A stretch of 51,883 nt of DNA. Origin: Pirellulales bacterium. GTDB lineage: Bacteria > Planctomycetota > Planctomycetia > Pirellulales > JAICIG01. The translations under genes and the position numbers were made by a program. The stretch is taken from NCBI GenBank assembly GCA_025927475.1, contig JAICLL010000026.1:1-51883 (forward strand), in the 5' to 3' direction. Positions 18,583 through 27,700 of this stretch are shown here, piece after piece. The notes below the pieces were generated by a model that saw only the letters and a list, made by a program, of their open reading frames with translations, had not been told where the DNA came from and did not search any database. Position 1 is the first letter of the stretch, and every line of letters begins with the position of its first letter.

Positions 18583-18966
18583 TCACTCATCGCCATCGCT
18601 ATCCGCGTCAACCCCGCCGGCGCCGACTGCGGCATCGCCATACTGCCGCGCCTCAATCGCCGCGGCGTATTGTCCTTGGACCACGCGCAAGGTGAGCAGC
18701 CGCTCGAGCAGCCGCACGTTGGTCTGCGCCTCGAGCAGCTTTCGGGCACTCGCTCGATCGTCGCGCTCAATGTGGTCACGCAGCTCCGAAAGCAGCGCCG
18801 CCAGATTCCCGGCTCCGGTCTGCCCCAAATGCTCGGCGAACGAGGCGATTTGCGCCAGCTCGTCCGGCCCGCAGGCCCGCAACCCTCGCACGACAAGACT
18901 TTCGAGCAACGCCCGGAGGCGTTCCAGGTAAACACGCAGCTCTTCCAGCTCGTCGGTCGGCTGCAT
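18583..18966 (-). CDS. Small helical cassette protein (127 aa)
   Basis: Start at ATG 18966 (MQPTDELEELRVYLERLR) with GAGG five bases upstream, inside the tail of the SWIM gene context; an ATG at 18984 would overlap the SWIM stop. The protein is mostly amphipathic helix with heptad-like Leu spacing (LEELRVYLERLRALLESLVV and LLEAQTNVRLLERLLTLRVV), then an acidic tail DADSDGDE. A coiled-coil interaction role is likely. It is translationally coupled between the SWIM gene (8-bp gap) and the 369-aa gene (12-bp gap). No family recognised. Confidence 0.7.
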   Translation of the reverse strand: MQPTDELEELRVYLERLRALLESLVVRGLRACGPDELAQIASFAEHLGQTGAGNLAALLSELRDHIERDDRASARKLLEAQTNVRLLERLLTLRVVQGQYAAAIEARQYGDAAVGAGGVDADSDGDE

Positions 18967-18973
18967 CGCGGCC

Positions 18974-21043
18974 TCACAGGGCATAGTAATCTTCGGGCAC
19001 GGTTTCGGTGGGCCGCCAATCGACTTCGCCCGCCTCAGCGCCTTTGTACTTGAGGAAGATCGCGCCCATGATCTCCTTGTCGAGCTCGGGTTTGACGCTG
19101 TGCGTCTTGGCGATCCAGGCGTCGATGGTCGTGGGGTCGAGCTCGCCGGCCTGCACCAGCCCGATGATCAGCACCAGCAAATGCTTGCAGATCGATCCGC
19201 GCAAGCCGCCGCAGATGTTCAGATTCTGCGTGCAGCAGGCATAGTGGCCATCGTGCGCCACGCGGCAGGCATACACCAGATCGGCGTCGGTCTGGCTTTT
19301 GACCACGCCGCAGACCTGTTCGTCGGTGACATCGTTGAACAGTTTGAAGCCCGACGCCTGGAGCATCTTGGTGGCCTTGTCGATCTTCGGCTTTTCGATG
19401 CGCAGTTCGAGGGCTTTGAGAAACGAGGCCACGTCGCTCACCTTGCCCACGGCTTTTTCGATCTTTTTGGCGATCTGCTTCGTGGCCTTGGCTTGTGCCT
19501 TTTCCGCTTCGGCTTTGGCTTGCGCGCGGCGCTCGCGCTCGGCAAGGGCGATCTCGCGCTGTTTCGCGCGATACTCGGCAGCGCCCGCGGCATCAGCTTC
19601 ATCAGGACTCGTCTGCAGAAATGCCTCGGCGATTCCCTTGGTCACCAACTCGCGCAATGCGCGACCGCTTGTCGGTGCTTTTGTGCTTTTGATCGCGATC
19701 GTCTCAAATCGTACGCGCAAATGTCCGAAGACGCGTCCAAGTTGCAGAATTACCTGGGAGAACGCCGACGAGCCATTTGGCAGAAGCGAGACTTTCTCAT
19801 GCAGATCCGGCAACCATTCATAGGAGTAGTTTTTTTCGGAAGCGGTGATCTGTAATTCGTGGCCCACGTCGTCGGGATGCTTTCCCACCCGAAAAGAAAC
19901 GACGACCTTCGTGGCTTTTTGGAAGATCGAATCGAGCTCGGTCAGTGCCGGGCCGACGGTGCCAAGAGCGGTCGAATTGGAAGTGACGCCTTTTGCTTTC
20001 TTGATCGTACCGGCCTGAATCTTCGCACCCCGCAAATTCGCGTCAGTCAAGTCAGCGCCGGCGAGCTTTGCCCCGGTGAGCTCCGCCTCAGCGAAGTTAG
20101 CCCCCACCAGCAACGCATCGGAGAGGTCGGCGTTACGCAAGTAATTCGCCACGAAGAGTGCATCATGAACCACGGCATTGCGGAAGCTTGCTCCGTCGAG
20201 ACGGCAACTTCGGAAGGCGGCGTTACATAGGTCGGCGTCTTGAAAGTTCGCGCCATCGATCCATGCATGCTCGAACAGGCAGCCGCGCAAGCTCGCCCGA
20301 CGAAAAGAGGGCCCGATTTGAGAGGGACGCTTTGTCACTCCCGAGGACCAAAAACTTTCCGAGAACGTGCTGTTGTCAAGCTTGGCCGCGGTAAAATCGC
20401 TGCCTTGGAGATGGCTGTAAAACTCGGCTAGTGGCAATTTCGCATTCGCGAAGCGGCTACAATTAATTTTGCCGAAGCGAGGCGAGCTGCCAGTTGCCTC
20501 GCTGAAATCGCACTCGACGGCTTCGGCGATGCGTGCGTTGTCAAGTTTTGCCCCGACGAAGGTGCATCTTTCGAATGCTACCCCTCTCAAATCGAAGCCG
20601 GATAAATCCACTCCGTCGAGGCAAGCCCCGATGAGCCGCGGCGATCCTGGCGCAGCTCCGTCGGGCTGCCCGCGATAGGACGGATACTCGACGGGAGGTG
20701 AGACGCTCGCGAGGGCCTTTGCCCCGCGGTTGCCGTCTCTGAGCAGCGCCAGCAACTCATCGTGCGTGGGGTTAACCAAGTCGCGAAATGTAGCGGCGTC
20801 CATGACCTGGATCGCCGCGCCGCTCTTGCGGAGAGTCTCCGCCCTCTTCCGCACGGTCGCGCCGGACGCGGCATCTGGCAGCACAAGATGGGTGACCTTC
20901 GCGTCCAGTTCCGTGGTCACGGCGCCGCCCTGCGCCTTGGTCATACCGGAAAGCCGTTCGCGTTCACCGGGGTTGAACTTGCCGTGAAAAACAACGCGGG
21001 TGCCTTTGAGCCGAACCAGCGTTGGATGCACTGATTTTCCCAT
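18974..21043 (-). CDS. BRCT - pentapeptide repeat - SWIM zinc-finger protein
   Basis: 689 aa from ATG 21043, supported by GGAG about nine bases upstream; the open frame reaches 21163. Residues 10-90 look like a BRCT domain (LKGTRVVFHGKFNPGERERL, AQGGAVTTELDAKVTHLVL). Residues about 135-365 are pentapeptide repeats of the A(D/N)Lxx kind (for example ANFAEAELTGAKLAGADLTD). A basic coiled coil follows (ERERRAQAKAEAEKAQAKAT). The C-terminal SWIM finger is CTQNLNICGGL...SICKHLL, with Cys604, Cys611, Cys619 and His621 as ligands. SWIM fingers bind DNA or proteins, and BRCT binds phosphopeptides or DNA ends. It is the first core gene of the cassette and likely its sensor or adaptor. Base composition of the pentapeptide part is lower in GC than its neighbours. 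Confidence 0.85.
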   Translation of the reverse strand: MGKSVHPTLVRLKGTRVVFHGKFNPGERERLSGMTKAQGGAVTTELDAKVTHLVLPDAASGATVRKRAETLRKSGAAIQVMDAATFRDLVNPTHDELLALLRDGNRGAKALASVSPPVEYPSYRGQPDGAAPGSPRLIGACLDGVDLSGFDLRGVAFERCTFVGAKLDNARIAEAVECDFSEATGSSPRFGKINCSRFANAKLPLAEFYSHLQGSDFTAAKLDNSTFSESFWSSGVTKRPSQIGPSFRRASLRGCLFEHAWIDGANFQDADLCNAAFRSCRLDGASFRNAVVHDALFVANYLRNADLSDALLVGANFAEAELTGAKLAGADLTDANLRGAKIQAGTIKKAKGVTSNSTALGTVGPALTELDSIFQKATKVVVSFRVGKHPDDVGHELQITASEKNYSYEWLPDLHEKVSLLPNGSSAFSQVILQLGRVFGHLRVRFETIAIKSTKAPTSGRALRELVTKGIAEAFLQTSPDEADAAGAAEYRAKQREIALAERERRAQAKAEAEKAQAKATKQIAKKIEKAVGKVSDVASFLKALELRIEKPKIDKATKMLQASGFKLFNDVTDEQVCGVVKSQTDADLVYACRVAHDGHYACCTQNLNICGGLRGSICKHLLVLIIGLVQAGELDPTTIDAWIAKTHSVKPELDKEIMGAIFLKYKGAEAGEVDWRPTETVPEDYYAL

Positions 21044-21190
21044 GCCTATGGTCTCCGCGCTCAGCTTCCGGATCAATTTGGCAGTTGTGTTGAGTGGCGC
21101 GCGAAAATCATACCATCCAGGAAGCCGAGAAAGAAATGGATTTCCGGAAACCGAGTAGCTCATGGCTGCCGCCCAGCTCGAACACGGAAA

Positions 21191-21610
21191 TCAGCTTCCC
21201 CGCTTGCCGCAGCAGAACTTGTATTTCTTGCCGCTGTTGCAGGGGCAAGGCGCGTATCGGTCGGTGCCGGGATATTTGTCAACCGCCTTCGCTCCGAGGC
21301 TTTCGATCGAGGTGGCGACTTCCGCAGGCCGAGGCGAGACCCGGCGGTGAATCAACGGAAACATCTGCTTGTGGCGGAGAATCATGGGATCGATGATGGA
21401 ACGCCGAAAGTCGGCGAATTCGTCGTCGCCTAAATTAAGGTTTTGCTGCATTTCCAGGATCACGAACTCCCGCTCGCTTTCCGGCAACAGGGCGAGATTC
21501 CAGCAGGCTTGGCTAATCGAAAGTGCCTTTTCCAACTGTTCCGGAGAACCATCGGTCTGGTCAATCAGTGTCTGCGCATAGGCAATGATTCCTTCTGCAA
21601 TGGCGCCCAT
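21191..21610 (-). CDS. SEC-C motif zinc-binding protein
   Basis: 139 aa. The C-terminus carries a typical SEC-C motif, CPCNSGKKYKFCCGK, with the Cys spacing of the SecA tail, which binds zinc and often accompanies other domains as an adaptor. The N-terminal 100 residues are helical (EGIIAYAQTLIDQTDGSPEQ, then SISQACWNLALLPESEREF). A GGAAGGG upstream of ATG 21610 supports the start. It is on the same strand and 147 bases upstream of the SWIM gene, so it could be the first gene of that cassette, but it may also be independent. Confidence 0.85.
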   Translation of the reverse strand: MGAIAEGIIAYAQTLIDQTDGSPEQLEKALSISQACWNLALLPESEREFVILEMQQNLNLGDDEFADFRRSIIDPMILRHKQMFPLIHRRVSPRPAEVATSIESLGAKAVDKYPGTDRYAPCPCNSGKKYKFCCGKRGS

Positions 21611-21793
21611 CCGTCAGCCCTTCCTTGTGTTGTAGCGATGAACGGTCGTTGAGCCGCGGAGAAGGAAGGCCCGCCCGTGGGCGTGGCCGTCCCGCGCCGC
21701 GCTTCACGATTTTATCGCCGCACAGAGTGGAAGTAAACTGCGGGGGCCTCGCCCGAGTGCCGCACCAAGTCGCGAGCAGCCGACACGCAACTG

Positions 21794-24442
21794 TCACGCT
21801 TCCGGATTGCGGTTGAACTTCTGATACGGCAATCGCACGCCGCGGACAAAGACGTCGTCGGCGCGCGGCGTGGTGGCGGGCACGTCGTAGCCCACCGCCG
21901 CAAACGCTGTCACCACGTCGTCCTGATCCACGCCGTCGCCGCTGACGCCCAGCCCGCCCACCAACACGCCGTTTTTGTAAATCGGCGCGCTGCCGGGGAA
22001 GAACACCACGCCGTTCTGGTTGGCCAGATTGCGCGGATCACGGAAGTTCGTGCCCGGATGGAAGGCGTCGTAACCTAGCACCGACTGGAACGCCGACGCC
22101 GGCACGGGATGATTCGGATCGGTGTCTTCGCCGTTGGCCGGATTGACGCCGGGATCCCACAGAATTGAGAACGGTCCCGGCGGTGTGCCATCGACGCCGT
22201 CGGGAAAGCGCGGATCGGCCAAGAAGCGGAACGTGCGGTTGGTGTAGGCCGCGCCCGGCGGCAACACCAGCGTGTTGGTGAGCGGGTCGAGCTCGTCGAT
22301 CGGCTGCAGCACGCTGGGGTCGCTGAAATACGACACATTGCGGGCCTTGGCCACCGCCACGTCGAACGAAAACACCGCGGAGTCGGGCATGCGATACAGC
22401 CCCAGCACGTTGCCGTCTTTGTCGGTCACCGAAAAGATCATCCGCGTGCGCGGTCCGGGCGAAAGATTCAGCCCGCCGGGGTTCGGCATTTCGCGGATCG
22501 CCGCGCGCACCTGGTCGGCCTCGACGATGCCCTGCGTAATCATGGTGAACACGTCCGAGCCCTTCAATTCGCCGGTGGGCGAATCGTGCGGCACCACAAT
22601 CCAGCCGTCGGGAACGGCCCGGCTGGCGGCAAAATCGCGCGTGCCGCTGTTGTCGATGGGCTGATCGGTGCCTTCGGTCGGGCTGCCGCGACCCACCTGG
22701 GCGCCCACGATCAGCAGCTCTTGAATGCCGCCCACCTGAATCGGCGTGGGGTTCGGCCCAAACACCTCCACCTGAATGCCCACCAGGTTGATTTGCTCTT
22801 GATAGAGAATGCCGTAGCCAACGCCGGGCACCGGACCCACGCCGCCTACCACGGCGGTGGTGACCATGTCGTCGGCAGCCGCCGCAAACGCCATCCACTC
22901 GGCCTGCAACACCAGCGGCGCGTTGGTAAGCTGCTGCGTGGTCTGCCCCATGCCCGGCACAAAGCCCTCTTCGTAGGAAGCGAATCCGTTGGGACCGGGG
23001 AAGAACACGCCGATGCCGCCCACCAGCACGCCGTTTTTGTAAATCGGCACGCCGCCGGGCAGCGTGGCGATGCCCCGCGACTGGGCATAAATGTTCTCGC
23101 CGGTCACGTAGCCATACGATTCGGGCGCATCGATGTTCTGGCCAGGCGGAACGTATGCCGGATCGATGTTGAAACGATCCGATAGCGGAATGACATCGCC
23201 GGGGGCCTTCACGCCGTTGGCGTCGGGATGCAAGATGCTGTCGCGGTTGGTGTCTTCGATGCCGAACAGATCGACCGGCGGCGTATGGGCGATGTCGGGC
23301 GGGAAGTGCGCGCCCAGGCCGATGGGGGCCACAAAGCCCGGCCCGCGAACGGGCGAGTTCACATCGGTGACGTTCGGGTTCGAATCGACCTCGCGTTCGG
23401 TGATGGTCGACTGGCTAAGGAACCGCACGGTGCGCGAGGTGAGCGCGCCGGCGTCGCTCGAAAAGAACGCGGCGGTGCGGGCCAGTGAAACCGCCCCATC
23501 GATGGCGAAGATCAGATCATTGGTGCGGCCGGCGTACGTGGCATCGACGCCCGCCTCGGTGCGCACGCCCAGAATATGCCCGCCGCGATCGACCACGGCA
23601 ATGATGGCGTCTTGCGTCGACGAGGCCGCCGCGGCGCGCTGGATCAATTGCTGCACATCGGCTGCCGAGAGACCGCCGTCTTGCGGAAACGCATAGTGGT
23701 AAACTTCCGGTCCTAAACGGGCCAGCAGCAGCGATTGCTCGAACGATTCGACGCTGCCGCCGGTGGCCAGAAAGCCTTCCCAATAATTTAGCGCCCCCGG
23801 ATCGGCGCCGCGGCCCAGAAAGTCGTGATAAAAGCTGTCGATGACGGCGGCGCGGTGTTCGGGGCTGTTCAAAAAGTCGGCGGCCACGGCCTGGCGGCTC
23901 TCGCCGCCGGCCAGGCGCGAATCCCAAAAGCTGAGATCGGCGGCCGAGGCGGTGCGGCCCAGCACGTCGTTATAGAGCCCGCTAATGAAGCCCGACGCCG
24001 TGCCGCCCTGATCAGCATAATACTCTTGCGAGCCGAGCAGGCTGGCGTCGAATTGCGCTTCGGAAACGCCCGCGTTAAGCTGCGCGAGCCAATACGCGGC
24101 GCCGTCGGCATCGGGCGCGCGGTGCAAATACTGATTGTAATCGGCGGCGATCTGATCGGCGTGGTATTCGCTCGAAGTGAGAAACTGGTTGATGACGGTG
24201 GCGAACGGCACACCCTGATCGACTTCGTTCAGGAAGTAGCTGGTCTCGGCGCTGCTAGGCGTGCGGTGCAGCACCTCCTGAAACAGGTCGTCAACGAATT
24301 GCATTTCGACCGAGCCGGGCGTATTGGCGCCGGCGACCAACAGGCGGCGGGCTTCGAGCGGCTCGATGCCGCGCCGCGGCGGTTTGGCGATACGGCGCGG
24401 CCGCGGGCCGAACACCGTGCGAAATTTTGAAAACCAGCGCAT
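21794..24442 (-). CDS. Secreted protein with DUF4214 repeats and two GlcG/HbpS-like domains
   Basis: 882 aa. The N-terminus has basic residues and IEPLEARRLLVAG (26-38), a planctomycete-type surface-protein motif. Residues about 45-250 carry DUF4214-type units (FVDDLFQEVLHRTPSSAE, then similar segments near LYNDVLGRTASAADLSFWDS and FYHDFLGRGADPGALNYW). From about 260 there are two GlcG/HbpS (DUF336) halves: AIIAVVDRGGHILGV and RMIFSVTDKDGNVLGLYR, each followed later by PIYKNGVLVGGIGV or PIYKNGVLVGGLGV. HbpS-type domains bind haem or small ligands. It should be an exported cell-surface or matrix protein. Its start codon abuts a heptamer repeat. Confidence 0.8.
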   Translation of the reverse strand: MRWFSKFRTVFGPRPRRIAKPPRRGIEPLEARRLLVAGANTPGSVEMQFVDDLFQEVLHRTPSSAETSYFLNEVDQGVPFATVINQFLTSSEYHADQIAADYNQYLHRAPDADGAAYWLAQLNAGVSEAQFDASLLGSQEYYADQGGTASGFISGLYNDVLGRTASAADLSFWDSRLAGGESRQAVAADFLNSPEHRAAVIDSFYHDFLGRGADPGALNYWEGFLATGGSVESFEQSLLLARLGPEVYHYAFPQDGGLSAADVQQLIQRAAAASSTQDAIIAVVDRGGHILGVRTEAGVDATYAGRTNDLIFAIDGAVSLARTAAFFSSDAGALTSRTVRFLSQSTITEREVDSNPNVTDVNSPVRGPGFVAPIGLGAHFPPDIAHTPPVDLFGIEDTNRDSILHPDANGVKAPGDVIPLSDRFNIDPAYVPPGQNIDAPESYGYVTGENIYAQSRGIATLPGGVPIYKNGVLVGGIGVFFPGPNGFASYEEGFVPGMGQTTQQLTNAPLVLQAEWMAFAAAADDMVTTAVVGGVGPVPGVGYGILYQEQINLVGIQVEVFGPNPTPIQVGGIQELLIVGAQVGRGSPTEGTDQPIDNSGTRDFAASRAVPDGWIVVPHDSPTGELKGSDVFTMITQGIVEADQVRAAIREMPNPGGLNLSPGPRTRMIFSVTDKDGNVLGLYRMPDSAVFSFDVAVAKARNVSYFSDPSVLQPIDELDPLTNTLVLPPGAAYTNRTFRFLADPRFPDGVDGTPPGPFSILWDPGVNPANGEDTDPNHPVPASAFQSVLGYDAFHPGTNFRDPRNLANQNGVVFFPGSAPIYKNGVLVGGLGVSGDGVDQDDVVTAFAAVGYDVPATTPRADDVFVRGVRLPYQKFNRNPEA

Positions 24443-24445
24443 TTC

Positions 24446-24746
24446 GATTTTCGATTTTAGATTTTGGATTTTCGATTTGGCCAGTGGCGGCTTGGGGAGC
24501 TTGGATTTTGGATTTTAGATTTTAGATTTTCGATTTCGCCCGGTGGCTGGGGCTTGCGATTTTAGATTTTCGATTTTCGATTTAACTCGGTGGCTGGAGC
24601 AGAGCCTTGGCGATGCCCCGGAGTGATTGAGGACGGCTTGTTAAGTTTTTTGCGCGTCGTGTGAGACAACGCCAACGGTGGGACTCGCTCCGCTCGGCCC
24701 ACCCTACGGACCCAAGCGAAAGTCCAAAATCTAAAATCCAAAATTT
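24446..24746. repeat. Cluster of heptamer repeat blocks upstream of the DUF4214 gene
   Basis: Blocks of (ATTTTNG)n lie at 24446-24478, 24504-24536 and 24558-24583 in one orientation and at 24719-24746 in the opposite orientation. The first block begins three bases from the ATG of the DUF4214 gene. Together with the two palindromic repeats listed separately they fill the whole 330-base gap between the two minus-strand genes; no gene is seen in it. Confidence 0.85.
24589..24709. repeat. One copy each of two dispersed palindromic repeat families
   Basis: 24589-24621 is a ggtggctgg...gagccttggcgatgccccgg element, a family also seen at 31191, 39361, 42799, 43370, 48965 and 49006. 24676-24709 is a cggtgggactcgctccgc...cccaccctacgg element, also seen at 28646, 28719 and 48892. 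Confidence 0.75.
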
Positions 24747-24771
24747 CCATTCCGCACTTCATCATACTCAC

Positions 24772-27700
24772 CTACTCCTTCCGTGGCGCGCCGCGATAGG
24801 CCCCGCGCCACCAGGCCGGATCGTCGCTCACTTTCCAAACGCGCGCTTGATGCAGATAAAAACGCCGCTGCTCAAGCAGATTCAAAGGCCGCGCCCCCAG
24901 CCGGCCAAACACGCCGATCTGGTTGCCCGACTCATCGACCGCCCGATCGCGGTCGACCCCCTTCGAGATGCACAGCGCCTCGCCGTGGCGCGGTAGTGGA
25001 TAGCTCGCAACGAGCCTCGGCTGCGGGCGAGGACTAAAACCGGCGTTGGCTAGCATTTCGGCCGAGGTGAGCTGCACCACCAGCAGCCCCTGTTCGCCGG
25101 CGGCCAGATAGGCAAACTCGCTGGCGTAGGTGATGCCCAGTTTCACGTCGTGCAGATCGTGAATGCAGCCGCCTGCATCGTATTCCTGGTCGATCCGCGG
25201 CTGCTCGGGATTCTTCACATCGACAATCACCAGCCCTTGTCGCCCACCGGCCACATAAGCGTAGGTGCGGGCCACATAGACGTTCTGGGCGTCTTCCAGC
25301 GGCAACGACGCCACCGGCACCGGCCGCTCGAGCTGCGTGACGTCGAGCACCTTCAGCCCGTCGGCATCGCATACAAAGGCATAGCGAAATTGCACCTGCA
25401 CGGCGCGCGGCTGGTTGAGCACATCGGCGCCGACGACTCCGGCCACGCACGGATGCTTAGGATCGGCCAACGAGACGACGACCAGCCCGGCATTGGCGCA
25501 AATGTAAGCATAGTTGCCGACGATCGTAATGTTGCGGGCGCCGTTCAAAATGCCTTGCGGATTGAAGGTCAACTCTCGCCGCAGGAAGTTATTGGTCGGA
25601 TCGCCGTCGAGCAAGGTGCCGGCGCCCACCAGAATCAATCCCTCATATCGATCGGTCACATACACATAACCGAACAGCGGGTGAATCGGTTGCTCCATAT
25701 TTTGCGGATTGGCAATGCGGACCGGGTCGACGGCGGGCGTGCAAGGCGCGGCCACCGAGGTGGCAAACCGGCTGGGCACAAAAAACCGCTGTCCTAGCGG
25801 CGACACCGGCGACGAGATGATCCGCTCAGAGAAACCCTTGTGATCGACAAACGCGATGTCGAATACCCGCAGCCCGCCCGGCCCGCAGGCCGCATACAAA
25901 AACTCGCCGCGGGCCAACATCGCCAGAATCTGATCTTTGCGGAACGGATGAATGTATTCGTCGCCCACCGCCTTGGCGGCGTGATGATGCGAGTGTTCGA
26001 GCCGGCCGCCGTTCTGTTGGTGTTCCGCAAAGCGCTCGGAAAAGGCCAGCCGGTGCAAGTCGCTGCCGATCACGGCTTGCGGCTCGTCGTGCTCAGTGAC
26101 GGCCACGGCATAGAGGCCGTGATCGCCCGCCCCCACCCAGCAATAGTTGCCGATGAAGTTGACAAAATTGGTGCCGTGCATCAATAGTTGAGCCATGATG
26201 GCGTTGTTGTCGTTGTCTTTCGAGATGTGGCAATCGGTGCATTGCTTCGTGCCGTCGCGGCCGCGCACGGTGTGCGGCACGTTGGTGCTGAAGGCGATGC
26301 CGCTATGGCCGTCGGCCGAGATGGTTTGCTGTTGAATGTAAATGGCCTCGCGGTTCAGGTTATACGAGGTGACGTGAATGGCGCACGACGACCGCGCAGG
26401 CCCGATGCGATTGTGCGTGGCGTTGCCGTCGCGGGCAAGCATGTACACATCGTCGCGCAGCGTCTGAAAGTTGTAAGACACATAGTTGCGCGAGACATCG
26501 CCCTCGTAGTGCAGCGACGGCAACTTCATATTGGCTTTCTGTGGCAGATGGCAGCCATAGCAGCTTGGGTTCCAGGCCGAATGGCAGGCGATGCAACTCA
26601 TGTTCTGATTGGCATGAGCGCATTGCTGGCCGGCCGGCGGTCGTTCGCCCCAGACAATCTGCCCGGTGGCATCGAACCGCACGGTCTTGGCCAGTTGCGC
26701 CTTGGCGTTGTAATGCCGATGGCCGGGGTCGATGGTATCGATCACCTGTTTGACTTCCCAGGAAAGATCTTTTTCGACCATCGAGTTTTGAATCAACCGA
26801 TCGCCGCGGGTCTCGAATCGCGGTTTGCCAAACGGCGTGAAGAAAGTGCGCAAGTTTGTGCCGCCGTCGGGCGCCGCCGGCCCCGAGGTGCGCAGCTTGC
26901 TCGGACCGTCGATCGTGCCGTGGCAGTCTTCGCAGCCGATCTCGATGGCCGCCCGGACTTCGCCATACAGCTTGGTGTTGCCGTGTACGTCTTGGCGAAA
27001 GTGGCAGTCGACGCAGTGCATGCCTTTTTCCAGATGAAGGTCCATATAGTGCAGCGGCACGCCCTCGCGGCGCTTGCCGTGGACGCGCTCTTCGGGCGTG
27101 GGCGGCGCCATGGCGGCCTGCAACTTGGCCGGCGTCACGTCGTCGATCGGCTGGCCGCGATAGTCGAGCATCCGGCCTTCGCGGTCTTTGCGAAACACCG
27201 CTCTGAAGACCCAGCCGTGCCCGTGAAAGTCGGCAAACTGCGTGCGGGTCGCCTGCGGATTCAACTCCGACACGCGATCGAGAAACTGCGGGTCAGACCA
27301 GAGGCCGCGGACCGCCGCTTCTTCGGGATTGGCAATCAGGGCCTGCATGGCTTCCTCGGCGGTGGGATGTCGTTCTTCGCGCGGATAGAGCAGCCGCCCA
27401 TCGGTTTCCTGATCCCACCACATGAAGCCCAGGTAGCTGTTCATCACGTTCGTGCCGGGATGCACGTGGCACACAATGCACTGGCTCGAGGGAATGGCCC
27501 GCGTGAACTTGTGGTCGATGGGATGCCCCGGCTCATTCTTGGGAATCATCGGATCGGCGGAAAAGCTCAGCCCGCCGTGCCCCATTGCGGCGTACGGTCC
27601 CGAGTTGACCGGCGAACGATCGTTGGCATACACCACATGGCAAGCCGTGCAGCCGCTGGAACGGTAATCGCCGGCGTGATCGTTGGTGCCGAGGAAGTTG

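Noticed and set aside
11080-21043. Calling the cassette a known defence system by name
   Set aside because: MoxR and vWA genes occur in several predicted conflict systems, but I cannot match the full gene set to any named one from sequence alone.
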